Source of the DNA: Antedon mediterranea
Lineage: Eukaryota > Echinodermata > Crinoidea > Comatulida > Antedonidae
Assembly: GCF_964355755.1 (NCBI RefSeq)
Contig: NC_092677.1
Location: 5,833,001-5,897,000 of the forward strand
Direction: 5' to 3'
Length of the DNA: 64,000 bases
In this document: positions 32,361 through 45,500 of the stretch, in pieces
Layout: every line of letters begins with the position of its first letter
Numbering within the stretch: position 1 is the first letter of the stretch
Made by a program: the position numbers and the translations under genes
The notes under the pieces: model-generated
What the model was told of the DNA's origin: nothing
The model's input: only the letters and a program-made list of their open reading frames with translations
Database searches by the model: none

Positions 32361-32741
32361 TCCTCAGTTTGAAGACAAACACAAAATATCAAATACATGT
32401 GGATTTGCTTCGAAAATATAGATATGTATGCACGATAGGAAGGAATGCAGGTCCACCATTGGAGTTTGTCAGATACATATATCCATTCCATCATTATTAT
32501 TATTTAATTATGCGATATTGTTGCAATATACAATCCATTCACAAAAAAAGAATATAAACAATATTGTTTATATTTTAAGAGATACCAAATGATGAAAAAT
32601 AACATTTCAGATCGTTGGCAAAAAAAAACAAAGATTTTCACATATGCTGATACTTTAAAATACAAATTAGAGGAAAGTAAAACACGAAGGAAAAAGAATT
32701 GACGCATTTCTGTGTTGACGTCATTAGAACAAGTGAAACGT

Positions 32742-32872
32742 TATAGGCCATAAGCAGTAGCTCAAAAGATGCCTAGAACATGGATTTCGTTCCCACCTCT
32801 TGGATCTACATTTTGAAAGTTGATATTGTGAAATGAATATGTTACACATACTATATCAAAAGTTCTCCATGA
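32742..32872. repeat. Left arm of a 3.2-kb inverted-repeat pair
   Basis: It runs from ATAGGCCATAAGCAGTA through TTTCGTTCCCACCTCTTGGATCTACA to CTATATCAAAAGTTCTCCAT, and is imperfectly complementary to 35853-35971. The pair may bound a DNA transposon or be an older foldback. Confidence 0.55.
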
Positions 32873-33184
32873 AATACTTGTACACTTTTGAGCAATGGCC
32901 TCTCAAAGGTACCCCACTACTGCAAAAAAGGCACTTTTTGAGGTCTGGAGGTACTTTTATGGGCCAATATCTTTAAAAGTCTTTGTCCAAATGCAATTGT
33001 CTTTTCTCTGTGAGTAGTCCAGTATATTGTGAACACTTATCCAAAATTTAAAATTTAAAAAATAAGTATTTTGTATGTGAGGAAAACTGAAAAATTACAA
33101 TTATTTAGTTGTAATTGCACTTTTCAAGATGTTTAAGACACAATATCTTCGTAACTAATTGACATACCATATTTATATTTTTTT

Positions 33185-33880
33185 CCCAAATATTTGAGAG
33201 GGTTGTTAAACAAGATTCAAAGTTTCAGCTTGTCAGCTTCATGGAGGTTTTATTTATGAAGATGCAAAAACTGAGATTTGGCCAATTTTATAGATAATTT
33301 TAATATCTTTTAGTCGTTTTTTGAGCAGTTATATTTTAATAATCAACTCTCACTATGTATTTATATTCATGCAATGGGTATCCTAGTGAGTTAGTGACAC
33401 ACAAGTGAAGTTTCAATGCAAAAGAAATTATTATGCAATAATATGATAGTAACTTACATTGCATTTTTTTTGTTTTTAGTGCTAATTTTGTGTGAACTCG
33501 ACTCAAACAACCGTAAAAGGCGCCTGAATAAATACTATGCCTTTTCTGTACAACTACCCGAGAGGGTTGATAAACCAGCTTGATGATTTTTTTTATATAG
33601 GATGATTTTTTTTATATAGAAAGATGCACTGCACCAGCTGAAGAATTTGCTAATTTTATAGATAATTTTGATGTTTTATTTGTTTTTGAGGAGTACGTAA
33701 GCCTACATGATTTCTTAGAAAATGACTTGCCATAATAATATTTATATTCATGCAATGGGTATGCTAGTAGGTTAGTGACATCTGAGTAAATTTTCAACAC
33801 AAACAATAAATGATTATGCAATAACTTATTTATTGTAACTTAAATATTGCATTTTTTAGGAGTTTTTAGTGCCAATTTAG
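33185..33880. repeat. Diverged tandem duplication, about 365-bp unit
   Basis: 33185-33490 and 33553-33880 share GAGAGGGTTG, TTTTATAGATAATTTT, ATATTCATGCAATGGGTAT, GGTTAGTGACA-like and ATTGCATTTTTT landmarks in the same order. There is no coding content. It lies inside the 32742-35971 inverted-repeat span. Confidence 0.6.
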
Positions 33881-34846
33881 GCCAGGAGCTTCCATAAAAA
33901 CAACCCATTTTTTTCTGTGAAACACCAGATAAGTAGGCCTGCCAGCCCATTTTTACTGTTTTTATATTGATAACATGAATGTAAGTCTTGTGGAGAGAAC
34001 TATTATTATTGATAATGATATGAGATGGACATATATACACACAATATACAACAAATACCTTGTAATGTATTTTCATTTATTTTTTTTTTTATTCTTTTGG
34101 ATTTGTGTTTTTTTACAACCCTACATGTTGCCCAATATACAATGTATATAATCCTACTCTTCTCTCTAGATACGTTGTACCAGCATAACTAGTAGTCAAG
34201 TAGAAAAGTTGTCAATTTCAGGTGCGGCGTGGCCAGTGTACAATGGAAATAGCAAATATACTTTAACTAATTAATAAATAATAATTACTATGTGGAATAT
34301 CCTTCATATACAGTATGTACATACTACGTGGTAGGTAGGTACAATTAAACATAGATTCAGCAACATTTGCACTAAGTATTTTACATTCAGCCAGTTGATG
34401 GTTTTGAAGTTTATGAAAAATTCAAGATGATGACAATTGTTTTGAAGTTGGTATCATTTCTGTAACAAATAATCAAGAATAGATTATCTAATTTATATCG
34501 ATTACTTAATATTTAGTTAAACTGAATATTATTAAATTACAATGAATCTTTTTGGTTTTATATTTAAAAATTAGTTCAGATTTGAGGTAAACCATACACA
34601 GAAATGTTGAAACATTTTCAACTTTACTTACTCTACCACACACTTTCCATTACTATAGTGTTTATTGACAATGCAACCTGGTATATAAAACATTTTTAAA
34701 GTAATGGATGTTTTTCAGCTATTTCTTGCATTCATTACTATTTTTAACTTTCATTACTAATTTTACTACTATTGTATATAATTATAACAAAACATAAATC
34801 ATTTGGCATTTCTCATCTCTACATTAAAAAAGGATCCAAAACTTAC

Positions 34847-34898
34847 CAGAATCAGTGAACGTGTTCAGCATTTTTGTGCCTCCTTTCCACTAGACAAC
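34847..34898 (-). other. Possible small spliced exon (minus strand) with an ATG
   Basis: On the minus strand a TATGTCTAG acceptor and a CTG|GTAAGT donor bracket 52 nt containing ATG (34871) and MLNTFTDS in frame, ending in phase 1. GBA exon 2 also begins in phase 1, so it could be an alternative first exon of GBA lacking a signal peptide, or belong to an unrecognised gene. Splice-site appearance is the only evidence. Confidence 0.25.
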
Positions 34899-35234
34899 CT
34901 AGACATAAATAATTGAATATAAATTGAATTGAAATGATACAGTTGAAATGAAATAAATTATTTTTTATTAAAATTAAGCATTTATAAATAAAAATAATAC
35001 CGGGCTGATGTATGAATACTAGGCCTAGTCTTCGGACCAGGCCATCAAAATGAATGCATAATACTAAATAGGATAGCCTAGGTACAGTATAGGGAAAGCC
35101 TGCTTACTCTAGGCCAGACCAAATTAATTATTTCAAACAATTGTAATTATTAATAATAATAAATAATAATATATTAATTTTAATGTGTATTTATTATGTT
35201 TGCTCAAAATGTACTAAAATTATGCTATCCTCAC

Positions 35235-35271
35235 CTGTGTCTTTGTATTCCGTTTGTCGCCGTTTTAACTT
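35235..35271 (-). other. Possible 5' exon end (minus strand)
   Basis: A strong donor, ACACAG|GTGAGG, reads on the minus strand at 35235. Its upstream limit is arbitrary. It could splice to 34847-34898. There is no coding evidence. Confidence 0.2.
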
Positions 35272-35641
35272 AATAATAGCCCATTAAGTTATAGTTTAGT
35301 AGCAGGCCTAGCTGTACTGTGCTGCTGCCGGGCCTACCTAGCCTATGCCATCTTGAGAGTAGCCTAGTATACACCTCCAGACCTAGGCCAGTGTGCTACC
35401 AGCCTAAAGACGTAGCTAGCTAGCCTAGCCTTTCTGTACGAATATTATTAATATAGCACACTGGTTTAAGTGGTAACATTCTAAAAATCCCATTTCTTAT
35501 ATGAGCAGGAGACTATTTCAATACAATAGGATGATCATAAGATGCATCATTTCTTCGTTTACAGTAGCATTTGTTCGGTGGGGAATCAAACAAATTTTCC
35601 TCCACGTCTAGCTCCATTCATCATGATTGAATATTTTTGTC

Positions 35642-35723
35642 CACGTGTGACGTTGCCGTGTGTGAGTTTTGGGGATTCCCCTCATCTGTAAACAGAGCAT
35701 GATTGGTGAAATACGATCACGTG
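35642..35723. promoter_or_regulatory. Two CACGTG E-boxes in a candidate promoter
   Basis: CACGTG occurs at 35642-35647 (followed by TGAC) and at 35718-35723 (TCACGTGG). In vertebrates, E-boxes of the GTCACGTGAC type mark TFEB-driven lysosomal genes, including GBA. Here they lie 4 kb upstream of the GBA ATG, near the possible minus-strand 5' exons. The link is inference. Confidence 0.25.
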
Positions 35724-35852
35724 GTACCGTTTTTAAGACGTTGCGGATAATTTGAACGTGTAACGTTCGGCCCGACCAAATCACTCACGCGGTGTATATT
35801 AAAATAAAGTACCAAAATAAAACAGTAATTTCTCAAAATTGTCTAACACGAT

Positions 35853-35971
35853 TATGGAGAACTTTTGATATGTTGTTATTTATAAAATTATTATTCTAAA
35901 TATGTAAAGAAATTGTAGATCCATGACATCGGAACGAGATGAAACGTTAGAATTTACTGCTTATGGCCTAT
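35853..35971. repeat. Right arm of the 3.2-kb inverted-repeat pair
   Basis: ATGGAGAACTTTTGATAT...GTAGATCCATGACATCGGAACGAGATG...TACTGCTTATGGCCTAT, the imperfect reverse complement of 32742-32872. Confidence 0.55.
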
Positions 35972-38000
35972 TACTGGCATTACAGTCATTTCGGTTTGGG
36001 ATTCAGGGGCGGTCGCAGGACTATTTTAAGGGGGTTGTCCAAAGAGTCCAAGGCTGTAGACACTGAGTAGGCCTATTTACTGTGCAGTCTGCCAATTTAC
36101 ACATTCTCTTCTAGTCCTGTACGTTATGACGTTATGGATATTGTATACTGTACGATGAATGGGATCTAAATTTCAATTTAGTGACAGAAAAAAACATTTA
36201 CTATGAAATTAATGGTGTTGCCCGGGCCACTAGGGCAACACCCCTGCGTCCGCCCCTGGGGAATCACGTCGTCGTTACCCCCTCCCCCCCCCCCCACAAT
36301 GGTTCAAGATACAATTAGCAGCAGGCCTATCATTTACATTACTACACTTAGTCAATAGAATGAATCACAAAAATAGACAGAGTAAAGTTTCTAACGATTA
36401 TTTTTTATTTTACAGCATGTACACTTTGAAGATACGATACAATTTTACAGTCACGCAATGGGAGACTCACCAAGTAAGGCATAACTACTTAATCGAAACT
36501 TATATGAATTCAGCCTAACCAAATTCGGATAATTTGTTACGTGTTATATCATAAAAACATCGGAGATTGATTACTAATGGTTAGGCCATGGAGGTATAAC
36601 ATTAGATAAAATGTTACTTTCTATGGTTAGGCTACTATTGTTCATTTCAAACATATTTGTCTGGTTACTTTATATTTACTTTACCTAGGAAAGCAGAAAA
36701 TGTATTATCTGAGACAAATTGTTGTCTCGGATATTATCAGTACATAATATTTTATTGATTTGTTTCCGAATAGATTTAATATGCAATTTATAGCACACAT
36801 ATCGTAAGTGTATAGTTGCAATTTGATTGGTCAATTGTTTGTGACATGACATTGATATTTCAATAGGTAACTTTTTGTAAACATGTATCACGCGATAGGC
36901 CGATAAATAATGTGACACCGCAAATCAACACGTTGAAATCGCAGCCTATAATTGCTTTTCTCCGCGGTTAAAATCCAATAGACTGCATGAGCGGCCTAGC
37001 CTTTGGGATCGGAATCAAACCCGAAATACAAGATGAAAACATTTTACTTTTGGGCAGCTATACATGTTTCAACTCATAAGTAGGCCTATTTATTTTGTAT
37101 ATTTAAAACGAGATAAAATTGATATTTTTTAAGTTAGTTTTCAGAATAAACGAATTTGGGAATTTCTGGTTTTTATTATCAGAAAAGCTACTGCATGGAA
37201 TTCATTGTTCTAAAAATTGTTCTCTAGTTGGTGGAAAAAACAATGGTTTTAAGTATTTTTCAATTTTAAGTGTTTCCTTAGCAAAGTGTGAAATGGCCCG
37301 AGTTTGTGCGACATGGTGAATATGGCCATGTTAGGGGGCATTCATGGTCGAATTGGAAAGCATCTCTCTTTGTTTATATTTACATGATAGGCCTGGTTAC
37401 AAACTCTCTATCAGAAGTATGAAAGCTATAATACAAATATTTACAAATAAAACTCTAATATTTAACAGAAGGGTCAGTAACCCATCTATTCTAAAGGAAA
37501 GCATAGCCAAAACACCTCCCCATCTGGGTACATGCTTACACTCAGCGGCGTAAGAGTATGAGCGCTCAAACCCAGTGGACTCTGTGCATTCATTAAAACA
37601 TATCGGAAAAGGCTAAAACGCACAAGGCCTCCAGATTTTGATGGTCAATATAGGATCCCTTAACCACCCCAGAGGCCTCAGGCAACTGCTTACACGTTGA
37701 AGAATATCACATTGCCTGTCCAGCAATCAAACGTGTCTAACTGAGTCTAACTCAGTATATCTGAGCATGCAAGCCTAGCCTCAGTCGAGAAAAAATGCCA
37801 AAAGATAGCCAGTGATGGCAGAAGAGGCTATATGCTAGCTAAGTATGTATGTAGTATAATATTATATAACACCTATATAAATTCCTGTCATTTGATTGGA
37901 CGAATGTGGGTCACATGGCGTGCAATAGTACGCACTATTCAACGATCGTTAAATAGTACTTTGTGAAACATTTTTGTTTGTTATTTAGATGTTATATAAA
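35972..38000. other. Intergenic, no gene recognised
   Basis: There is a C-run at about 36280-36295. A splice-like ATG exon on the plus strand (ATGGGAGACTCACCAA|GTAAGG near 36462) has no recognisable continuation. Nothing else stands out. Confidence 0.45.
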
Positions 38001-38162
38001 ACAAATAATGAATGTTTTGTATTCGTGTAATGGTACAAATAATGGCACTTGGTGAATGATGAAAGGTTATATCAACTCGGCTTTGCCTCGTTGATATAAC
38101 CTTTCATCATTCACCTCGTGCCATTATTTGTACCATTGCACTCATAAACATTCATTATTTGT
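38001..38162. repeat. Long near-perfect hairpin, about 77-bp arms
   Basis: ACAAATAATGAATG...GGCACTTGGTGAATGATGAAAGGTTATATCAAC is mirrored after a short CGGCTTTGCC loop to 38162. The arms are nearly identical, so it is young or selected. Confidence 0.75.
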
Positions 38163-38873
38163 ATACTATAGTATGTTGTACAATACTACAGCGCTAATAA
38201 TTAATTCTTAATTCATTACTTTGCATTTTAAGTTGGATTCTTGTACAACTTTGTTTTACGTTTGGTTAGCTTATGCCAATTTTAGTACTGATTAAAGTTT
38301 GAAATTATATTCATCATTATTTTATTTCTTAAAATAGACAACAAAAACAAACTCTTCTTGATGCCCCAAGTCTCCCAAAAGTCGTGGCAGACATTTTTGG
38401 TAGTCTCACAACTTCCAAAAAAAGAGTAAAATTCACATCGTTGTAGCCCTACTCATGTAATGTGACGTGAATGATACCATTATTGATTATTTGGCGCCAT
38501 CTATCCATTTTTTAGTGGTTGGTGCCATGGGTTTAGTGTTACAGTAAGCGCCCTCTATTGTTCAATCATACTTTCAGAAAGCCTAGACATTTCTTTAATT
38601 GTGGCATCTGCCAACAGAGCAAAGCTGGATATATTTCATTACATTATTTCTTTTAGGACGTGATCTTCGGCCAAAATATAAACAGCGCTGTCCGTATCAA
38701 CTCCTCTTTTTCGTTTAATAATACAGTATTGACAAGTTATCTTTGTCGTTATTTTATAACTTTGTTGTTTTACCTAGGTCGGCATCAGACAAGAAACGAA
38801 CTTCAATTCTTCTGACTGGCTGACGAGTGCATTCTTTTTTTCCTACAAGGTTTAATAAATCAAATTTAAGTGT
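38163..38873. other. Intergenic, nothing recognised
   Basis: AT-rich DNA without open frames of note or visible repeats. Confidence 0.4.
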
Positions 38874-39067
38874 TAAGCCTTGTCTACACTTTCAAACTTT
38901 ATGTGATGTGCCCATCGACATGATGATGTCATATCACTACCATATCTGGTCATATCACTACCATATTTGGTCATAACACTACCATATTTGGTCATAACAC
39001 TACCATATTTGGTCATATCACTACCATATTTGTTTGTCAAACTAGTTTGATAGGGTAGACAGAGTTT
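38874..39067. mobile_element. Foldback element, GTCTACACTATCAAAC family (copy 3) with five 21-bp repeats
   Basis: The ends are AAGCCTTGTCTACACTTTCAAAC and AACTAGTTTGATAGGGTAGACAGAG. Inside, CATATTTGGTCATAACACTAC-type units of 21 bp occur about five times in tandem (38935-39031). Confidence 0.65.
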
Positions 39068-39568
39068 ATGTAGACATAAGTAGGCCTAGATCAGTGTGAA
39101 TTACTTTTTCATTAGGCATAAGAATAGTAAAGTTTATTTTGTATTAAATTAGTATTACATCATTGTGGTGATATGACTATTGTATGTTTTCAAATGAAAA
39201 TGACACTAAATTGGGTTTTCAAAACAATTTAGTTTCATGCTTGATAAAAAAAAAAGAATCAGATATGGCTTTAAGACGTTTTTCAAGAATATATCTAATA
39301 TCTGGATAGTTTTATGTGAAATTCAAGATTGTAATACAATAGTTGAAATTATTTCTCCATACATTCCAATTGTTAAGATGCAATTTCTCATACATTTTTC
39401 TACAATTTGTTTAGTAAATTGTAAGTGTAATTAATACTTTACTGTACGTAAAATATGTTTTAGAGGTTTGATTTAAAACAAAGATGTTTACAATAGATAT
39501 TAAAAAAACAATATAAAAAATATATTTAAAGTTTGAACTACAAACATAAAAACAAAACAAAAAACAAC
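39068..39568 (-). other. Probable GABPA 3' UTR and flank
   Basis: This is AT-rich DNA downstream of the GABPA stop. Minus-strand polyadenylation signals are plausible but none is clearly preferred. No other gene is seen. Confidence 0.35.
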
Positions 39569-42500
39569 TCACATAATACGCTGTTCACATTCAACAACCA
39601 GTTTATTTAACTCGGCTGCGCTATAGCCGAGCAGGTTTCGCAGATCACACACAAACTTGTAAACAAACCGCTTCCCATGCACCTTAGCAATCATATCGCC
39701 ATCATAGTAGTAACGAAGAGCACGACTCAGTTTCTCGTAGTTCATCAATGGTTTGTTTTTCCTAGCGCCCCATCGTTGAGCGACAACCTCAGGGTCAATT
39801 AACTTAAACTCTCCATTATCCCCGACCCAGCAGATACAATCACGGGAATCTTTGTCTGTTAATAGCTCGAGAAGAAACTGCCAAAGCTGGATCTGACCAT
39901 TGTTTCCTTTATTTAAAATGTTACAATTTAGTTTATATTTTAAATTACATATTAATAGTTTGTATTGCTTGCAGTGCTTTTAGAGAAATTTGCTATTATA
40001 TTCTAAACTATTCTATACAGTATAACCCATCCTTTGGATCACCTCTATTAAGGCGACACTTTACGGTGAAACAAAGGAAGGAAAATATATGTTTTAAAGC
40101 TATGTTCAACTCTAACCAGGGACACGCCTATTAAAGGGACATTATGAGTGAAAATAGATGTTTTAACATATGGCCAACACCTAATCAGCGGACATGCCTA
40201 TTAAGGGGATACTAAGGAGAAACAAGCACTTTACCAATAACTACTGAAGGCCATATGTTATTGAGTGGCATAATGATGATGACGGAGCCACTGAACTAAC
40301 AATGAATTATGAAATAAATTCAAAATAATGTAAATCTTTCAAATAAAATCTATAAAGTATTCAAAACGACAGAAATATCCTACCTGTTCTGTTTCCCGGT
40401 GAGAGCTTCTCGTCGCCACTGTGAGCTGTTATACGAGGGGAATGTGATTTTGTTGTTGTCTTTACTGTGGCTACATGGGCTACAACTGGAATGAAATAGA
40501 TTAACAATTATACTATGAATAGATGCATTTTGTGGGGCTATAAGCAACAATTAACATATAATGGCAATCATTATTATTATCATGATAATTTTATCAACAG
40601 ATTGAAGAATATTTACCCTCTGGTGCTGCTAATGGAGCTGGTCCTGTTAAAAAAAGTAGTATAAAAGGACATTAGTTTAAGTTCAGCACATCATTTTACA
40701 ATTGTTATTTTATTTATTTTATTTTATGTCTTTAGGCAATGTGGCCAAGTATTACCAATAGTAAATTAATCACTGTCCTATCAGATAGGTGGTAATTCCC
40801 CTGATACACAGGCTATTTTGTGAACCAGTTCACCAGGGTAACCACCTACTCTTCTCAAATAATCAACAGGGTTCTTTAAAGTGCACACAGGTTATAACTG
40901 TGTACACTGGACCTATGGTTTATAGTCCTTATCCGAGAAGACTTGTTTGACCACCAGAACTTGTGCCCCACCTATTTTAAAATGTTGTAGTGGTTGCATT
41001 GTCGTGCCTACGATCAAATGCTTGTGTGCAATGAAACCGATGGGCTCATGAATGTAGTCATTCTGACAATTCACCGACATAATGTGGCTAATCCTTCATG
41101 AACGATCAGACCGAAACAAGACTTTAATCTAATATTGTTTAATGAAATGTTTGGAAAATTTAGCGCAGAACCTCCTTGAAACTTTATAATTATGACAAGT
41201 ATAGATTGTAAGGTAGAATAAAAAAGAGAAAAATATTATATACCTTCAACGGTTACATTTGGAGCGTTATGCCCAGCAGCTGAAAGAGAATAATGATTTA
41301 AAATTTAATGAAAGGGCAGCATTATTGAAACAAATTCAATGGAAATTATACAATGTTTACCCAAAGGAAACATATGATAGTGTTTTGTGGCAGTTGCCGT
41401 ACGACTGGTTAACATTTTTCTGAACAATGTTAACCAGTCATACGGAAACTGCCACAAAACACTATCATAACTCACCAACAGTTTCATAGAACACTATTCC
41501 AAAGGAGTTTTATATTTCACCAATATAAAAAGAGATATCATATCTAAATAACACTAGACCGGACTGGGTAGGTATCTATCTATACTGACTCACCTAGCCA
41601 GAAATACTTTAACAGAAGAATTTCTGTCAATATATTTCTACAGTTTACAGTGATAATATTTATGTAGTTACTGCAGTATCTGCAGTAGGAACATTTTTGA
41701 TATGTTTCCAAAAACTAATTTACATTTTTTTAGGAGTTGCAGATGCGTCCAGATCAGTTCTCCGGCAGGTTTTGACAACTTGTCTAAGAAATCTTTTTTG
41801 CTGAGGGCGCACAACTCGCTACCTTTCATCTTCATCTGATCAATTCTGTCACCCAGTGCAATGTTGAACTCATTACTAGACCAATTCAACCAATGTATCG
41901 TGTTTTCAATGCTCCAAAGACATGGATCTATAAGAAAAGTATTAACAAAATAGAAAAATAAATTAAATTTCAAGATCTGTATTGTACTCCAAAAACAGGA
42001 AATATATGGCCTTTGTAGTTGTAGTTATTAATAAATGTAATGATTTTACTTTTAAAAAGAAAAAACATAAAATAAGTAATTCTAGATCACCTCCAGATCA
42101 CTATCCTTGCGCTTATGCCTCTAGACCACCCAGCTTGCGCTGAAGGCTGGGGTTAGATTTGAGCACAAGTAAGTAGCGGGTACCACAACAACAGGCCAAT
42201 TTTTTTTGGTTTTTAACTATTGCGGAGTAGCTTTGCATCAAGGAGTAAGATTTGACAAAATGGAAAAGATGACTAACTTACCATGACTGATTCCATGTTT
42301 CTCTTCCTCGTCCCTGTAACTGTTGCATAGCACCCATCGTGTCACCTGACCGTTGTCTATGGTTTCAGTAATTTCTTCAGTTGTAGTTGCTTCTAAAAAA
42401 TTATTTAAAAAATACTTAGAATTATGGGAAATAAGCATTACAAATCTAAAGATATTTAGAAATATAGATGATAAACAATCAAACCGGGAGGAAAACTCGG

Positions 42501-45500
42501 ACTGATAAATTGAACAGAAAATAGTAAAACTCGCCATAAAAGACAGCTTTTAAACAGTTACTAACCTTGCTGAGCGGAGTCTATTGGAATTTCAACTGTT
42601 TCAATAATTGGTTTCACAATATCTACAATGTTCAATCTTGGTTTTGAACCTGTAAAAACAAATATAACTAGACATTGAATTCATCTATCTTCCTGAGATG
42701 AGTAGTAGTAATTATTACAGTCTTGTTTATTTTTAATTTCATTTATATATGTAATTTTACTTTCTATGAACCAGAGATTCCGAAATAAAAGATTGAATGA
42801 ATGAATCTACTATTCCAACCAACCTAAATTTTAATTTGTAAACATGACTTCATCAAATGAAACATTAAGATACCAGTTTAAAAAGATAATTGTCTAAGCA
42901 AGATTATACAGTTTATTTATCAATACAAAATCGAGCAGCTTCCAAATATTATGGAAAACAGGAGTGTTTGTAATATTCTAGTCATTATTAATTTGATTTA
43001 TCCCAGACAAAGATATTATTTACCATATTTTACGTAAGTAAGTAAAGTACTTATGTATTTGACTGAATCATTCTAAAATTCTACAATAATTCAATTCCAA
43101 AAATCAGTAAAAGAGAATATTCTGAAAGAGCAAAAGCAACTGGAATAATAAAACTAACCAAGACCTGAGATTACTTGAACACTGAATTGCACAATGCCTT
43201 CTGCTGACACTCCCTGCTCTAAGAGACTCTTGCTTCCATCCACCTGAAAGAAATAGAAAATAAATCAAAGTAATCATTTATGAAGTATTACAGCCCAGCA
43301 TTCCATATGTAAAAGTAAAATTCTTAAATATTTATTGACTTAAGTGAAAAACTGTGCTTTATTACTTACTATATAACTAACTTAAAAACTAGTAATTGCA
43401 GAATATGCCGGTAAAAATAATCCCTCTTGATATTTTAGTTGAGTAATTGTGTGGCTTGATTTACTTTGCAAAAGGAAAACAATTCCATTCAGTACAGGAC
43501 AAAATGACTTCGTTATTGTTATCATTATGTGATATTATATATTATACATTATGTTAACTTATTATAGAACCATGCGCAGTCTTCTCTAAAAAACACGGAA
43601 TTTGTGTAGCCGTACACTTATGATATTTTGATCAAGCATTTTGCATATTTTCTATAACTTGTGTAAAAGCTGCGTATTAAACTGTTAGAATATTTTATAA
43701 ATGCTGTTCACCAACATTACCAAGCATTTTTTTCACACAACAAGCATGAATTACTATTAAATAAACATGTTTGGTACAACAATTTCCTGTAATCACATTT
43801 AGATTTCCTTATCAGCACTCACCCACCCTGTGCTTGAATTACAACAACCAAAAAAATGATTGTTAAATTGGGACAACGCTATTATTAACAATTTCAACAA
43901 TCCACGACGAGTAATAATAGATTTCTTCCAATCGATACAGAACACTGTGAAGTTGTAACTGATAAGAAAATGCGGCGAAAAAGTAAAGTGATAGTTAGAT
44001 TTCGAACAGATTAAAAACCACAATACCATTCCTAAGAGATACTCATTCCCCTTACTGCAATTACGGAAACAATACCCTGGGGATGGCGGGGGTTGTTATT
44101 AAAGCTAGCAAGCCTTGTACCACTCAAATGCGATTTCCTCCCTAGCAGTCTGACGCTCTTGATAACGTTAGCCGAGTTACTCGTCAATTAGGCCTGAAAC
44201 AAGGCAGGCAGACATAAACAGTGCCGCGTACATGAGTTGTTAAAGTTTCGCTACTCGACACCCGAGTGCCAATCGTGATCACGCTTCGAATCGTGCTCGC
44301 CCTAATGATTATTTCCTACGTTAAAATAAAAACTTCCTCCAGGTTCTTTGCGGCCAGAGTGAACAGTTTAGCTAAACTCTGTCTACACTATAAAACTTTA
44401 TGTGAGAATAAATGTGACGTGCCCATATAAACATGATGATGTCATATCACTACCATATTTGGGTATATCACTACCATATTTGGGTATATCACTACCATAT
44501 TTGGGTATATCACTACCCTATTTGGGCACTTTTTTTGTCATAAACTACAGTAGTTTGATAGTGTAGATCTTAATAGATATTGCAGTATGCAGTACTGGCA
44601 GCCACGGGTATGCCGTAGATGTTATTAAGTTTAATTTTATTGGAAAAGGAAGTGTAGTACAACTTATCAACCCAAGGTTAGGTTGGTGTTATTCCAGACA
44701 TTATTTCTGTAATATTATATTATTATTATTATTAAAAAATTGATTATAGAATACTAAAGTACATTGGAGAATCTTAACATATTTTACAATCTACCGTATA
44801 TTAAATATTTTTATTACTGTTTAAGTATTGGACTATACCCTATTTTATAATTACAGTACATAGGATTGTTCTTTTGGTGTGTAATTATCTGATATATCTT
44901 ATAAATAAATTTTAAAAAATAAATAAAAAAATAAAATTTATTTCAATAAATATTTAATTAAGTCCTTTGATGTTACCCGACAATGTTTTAATTTACAGTA
45001 AAATACATTTTTTGGTGTGTATTAATTGAATAAACGACATATTTTACAACGTATTTGAATAAATATTTAATTTATTAGTCCTATTAAATAAATTATGGCT
45101 CTATTGATAAGATGGTTGAGATGAAACCATAGAATGTTCTACGATGTTAAAAATAAATAGTTCCTTAATGCAGAGAAACAATAATGGAAGGAAGTAAGAA
45201 CTAATTATTCAACTTCCTCATGGCACACAATGCAATTAATTTAGTTGTATGTTGCACCTGATATTTTTGTTTTTTTAAAATGAATGTATTTTTTTTAAAT
45301 GTATATTTTCTGGCATTAATCAGTGAGAGGCAATTTCGTTAAAGCGCTGTCCACACTATCAAGCTATTTTTGACAAAAAAAGTGTGATATTCCCAAATAT
45401 GATATTGAATTATGATGTCATCATGTCCATATATGGGCACATCACATTTTGTTGTCATAGTGTGATATGATAGTGTAGACAGAGTTTTAGAGTAGATGCC

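Noticed and set aside
36455-36480. Plus-strand first coding exon (ATGGGAGACTCACCAA then a donor)
   Set aside because: No downstream exon in phase could be recognised. Splice-like sites of this quality occur by chance.
38930-39035. CRISPR-like array
   Set aside because: The 21-bp units are contiguous tandem repeats without spacers, inside a foldback element of an animal genome.
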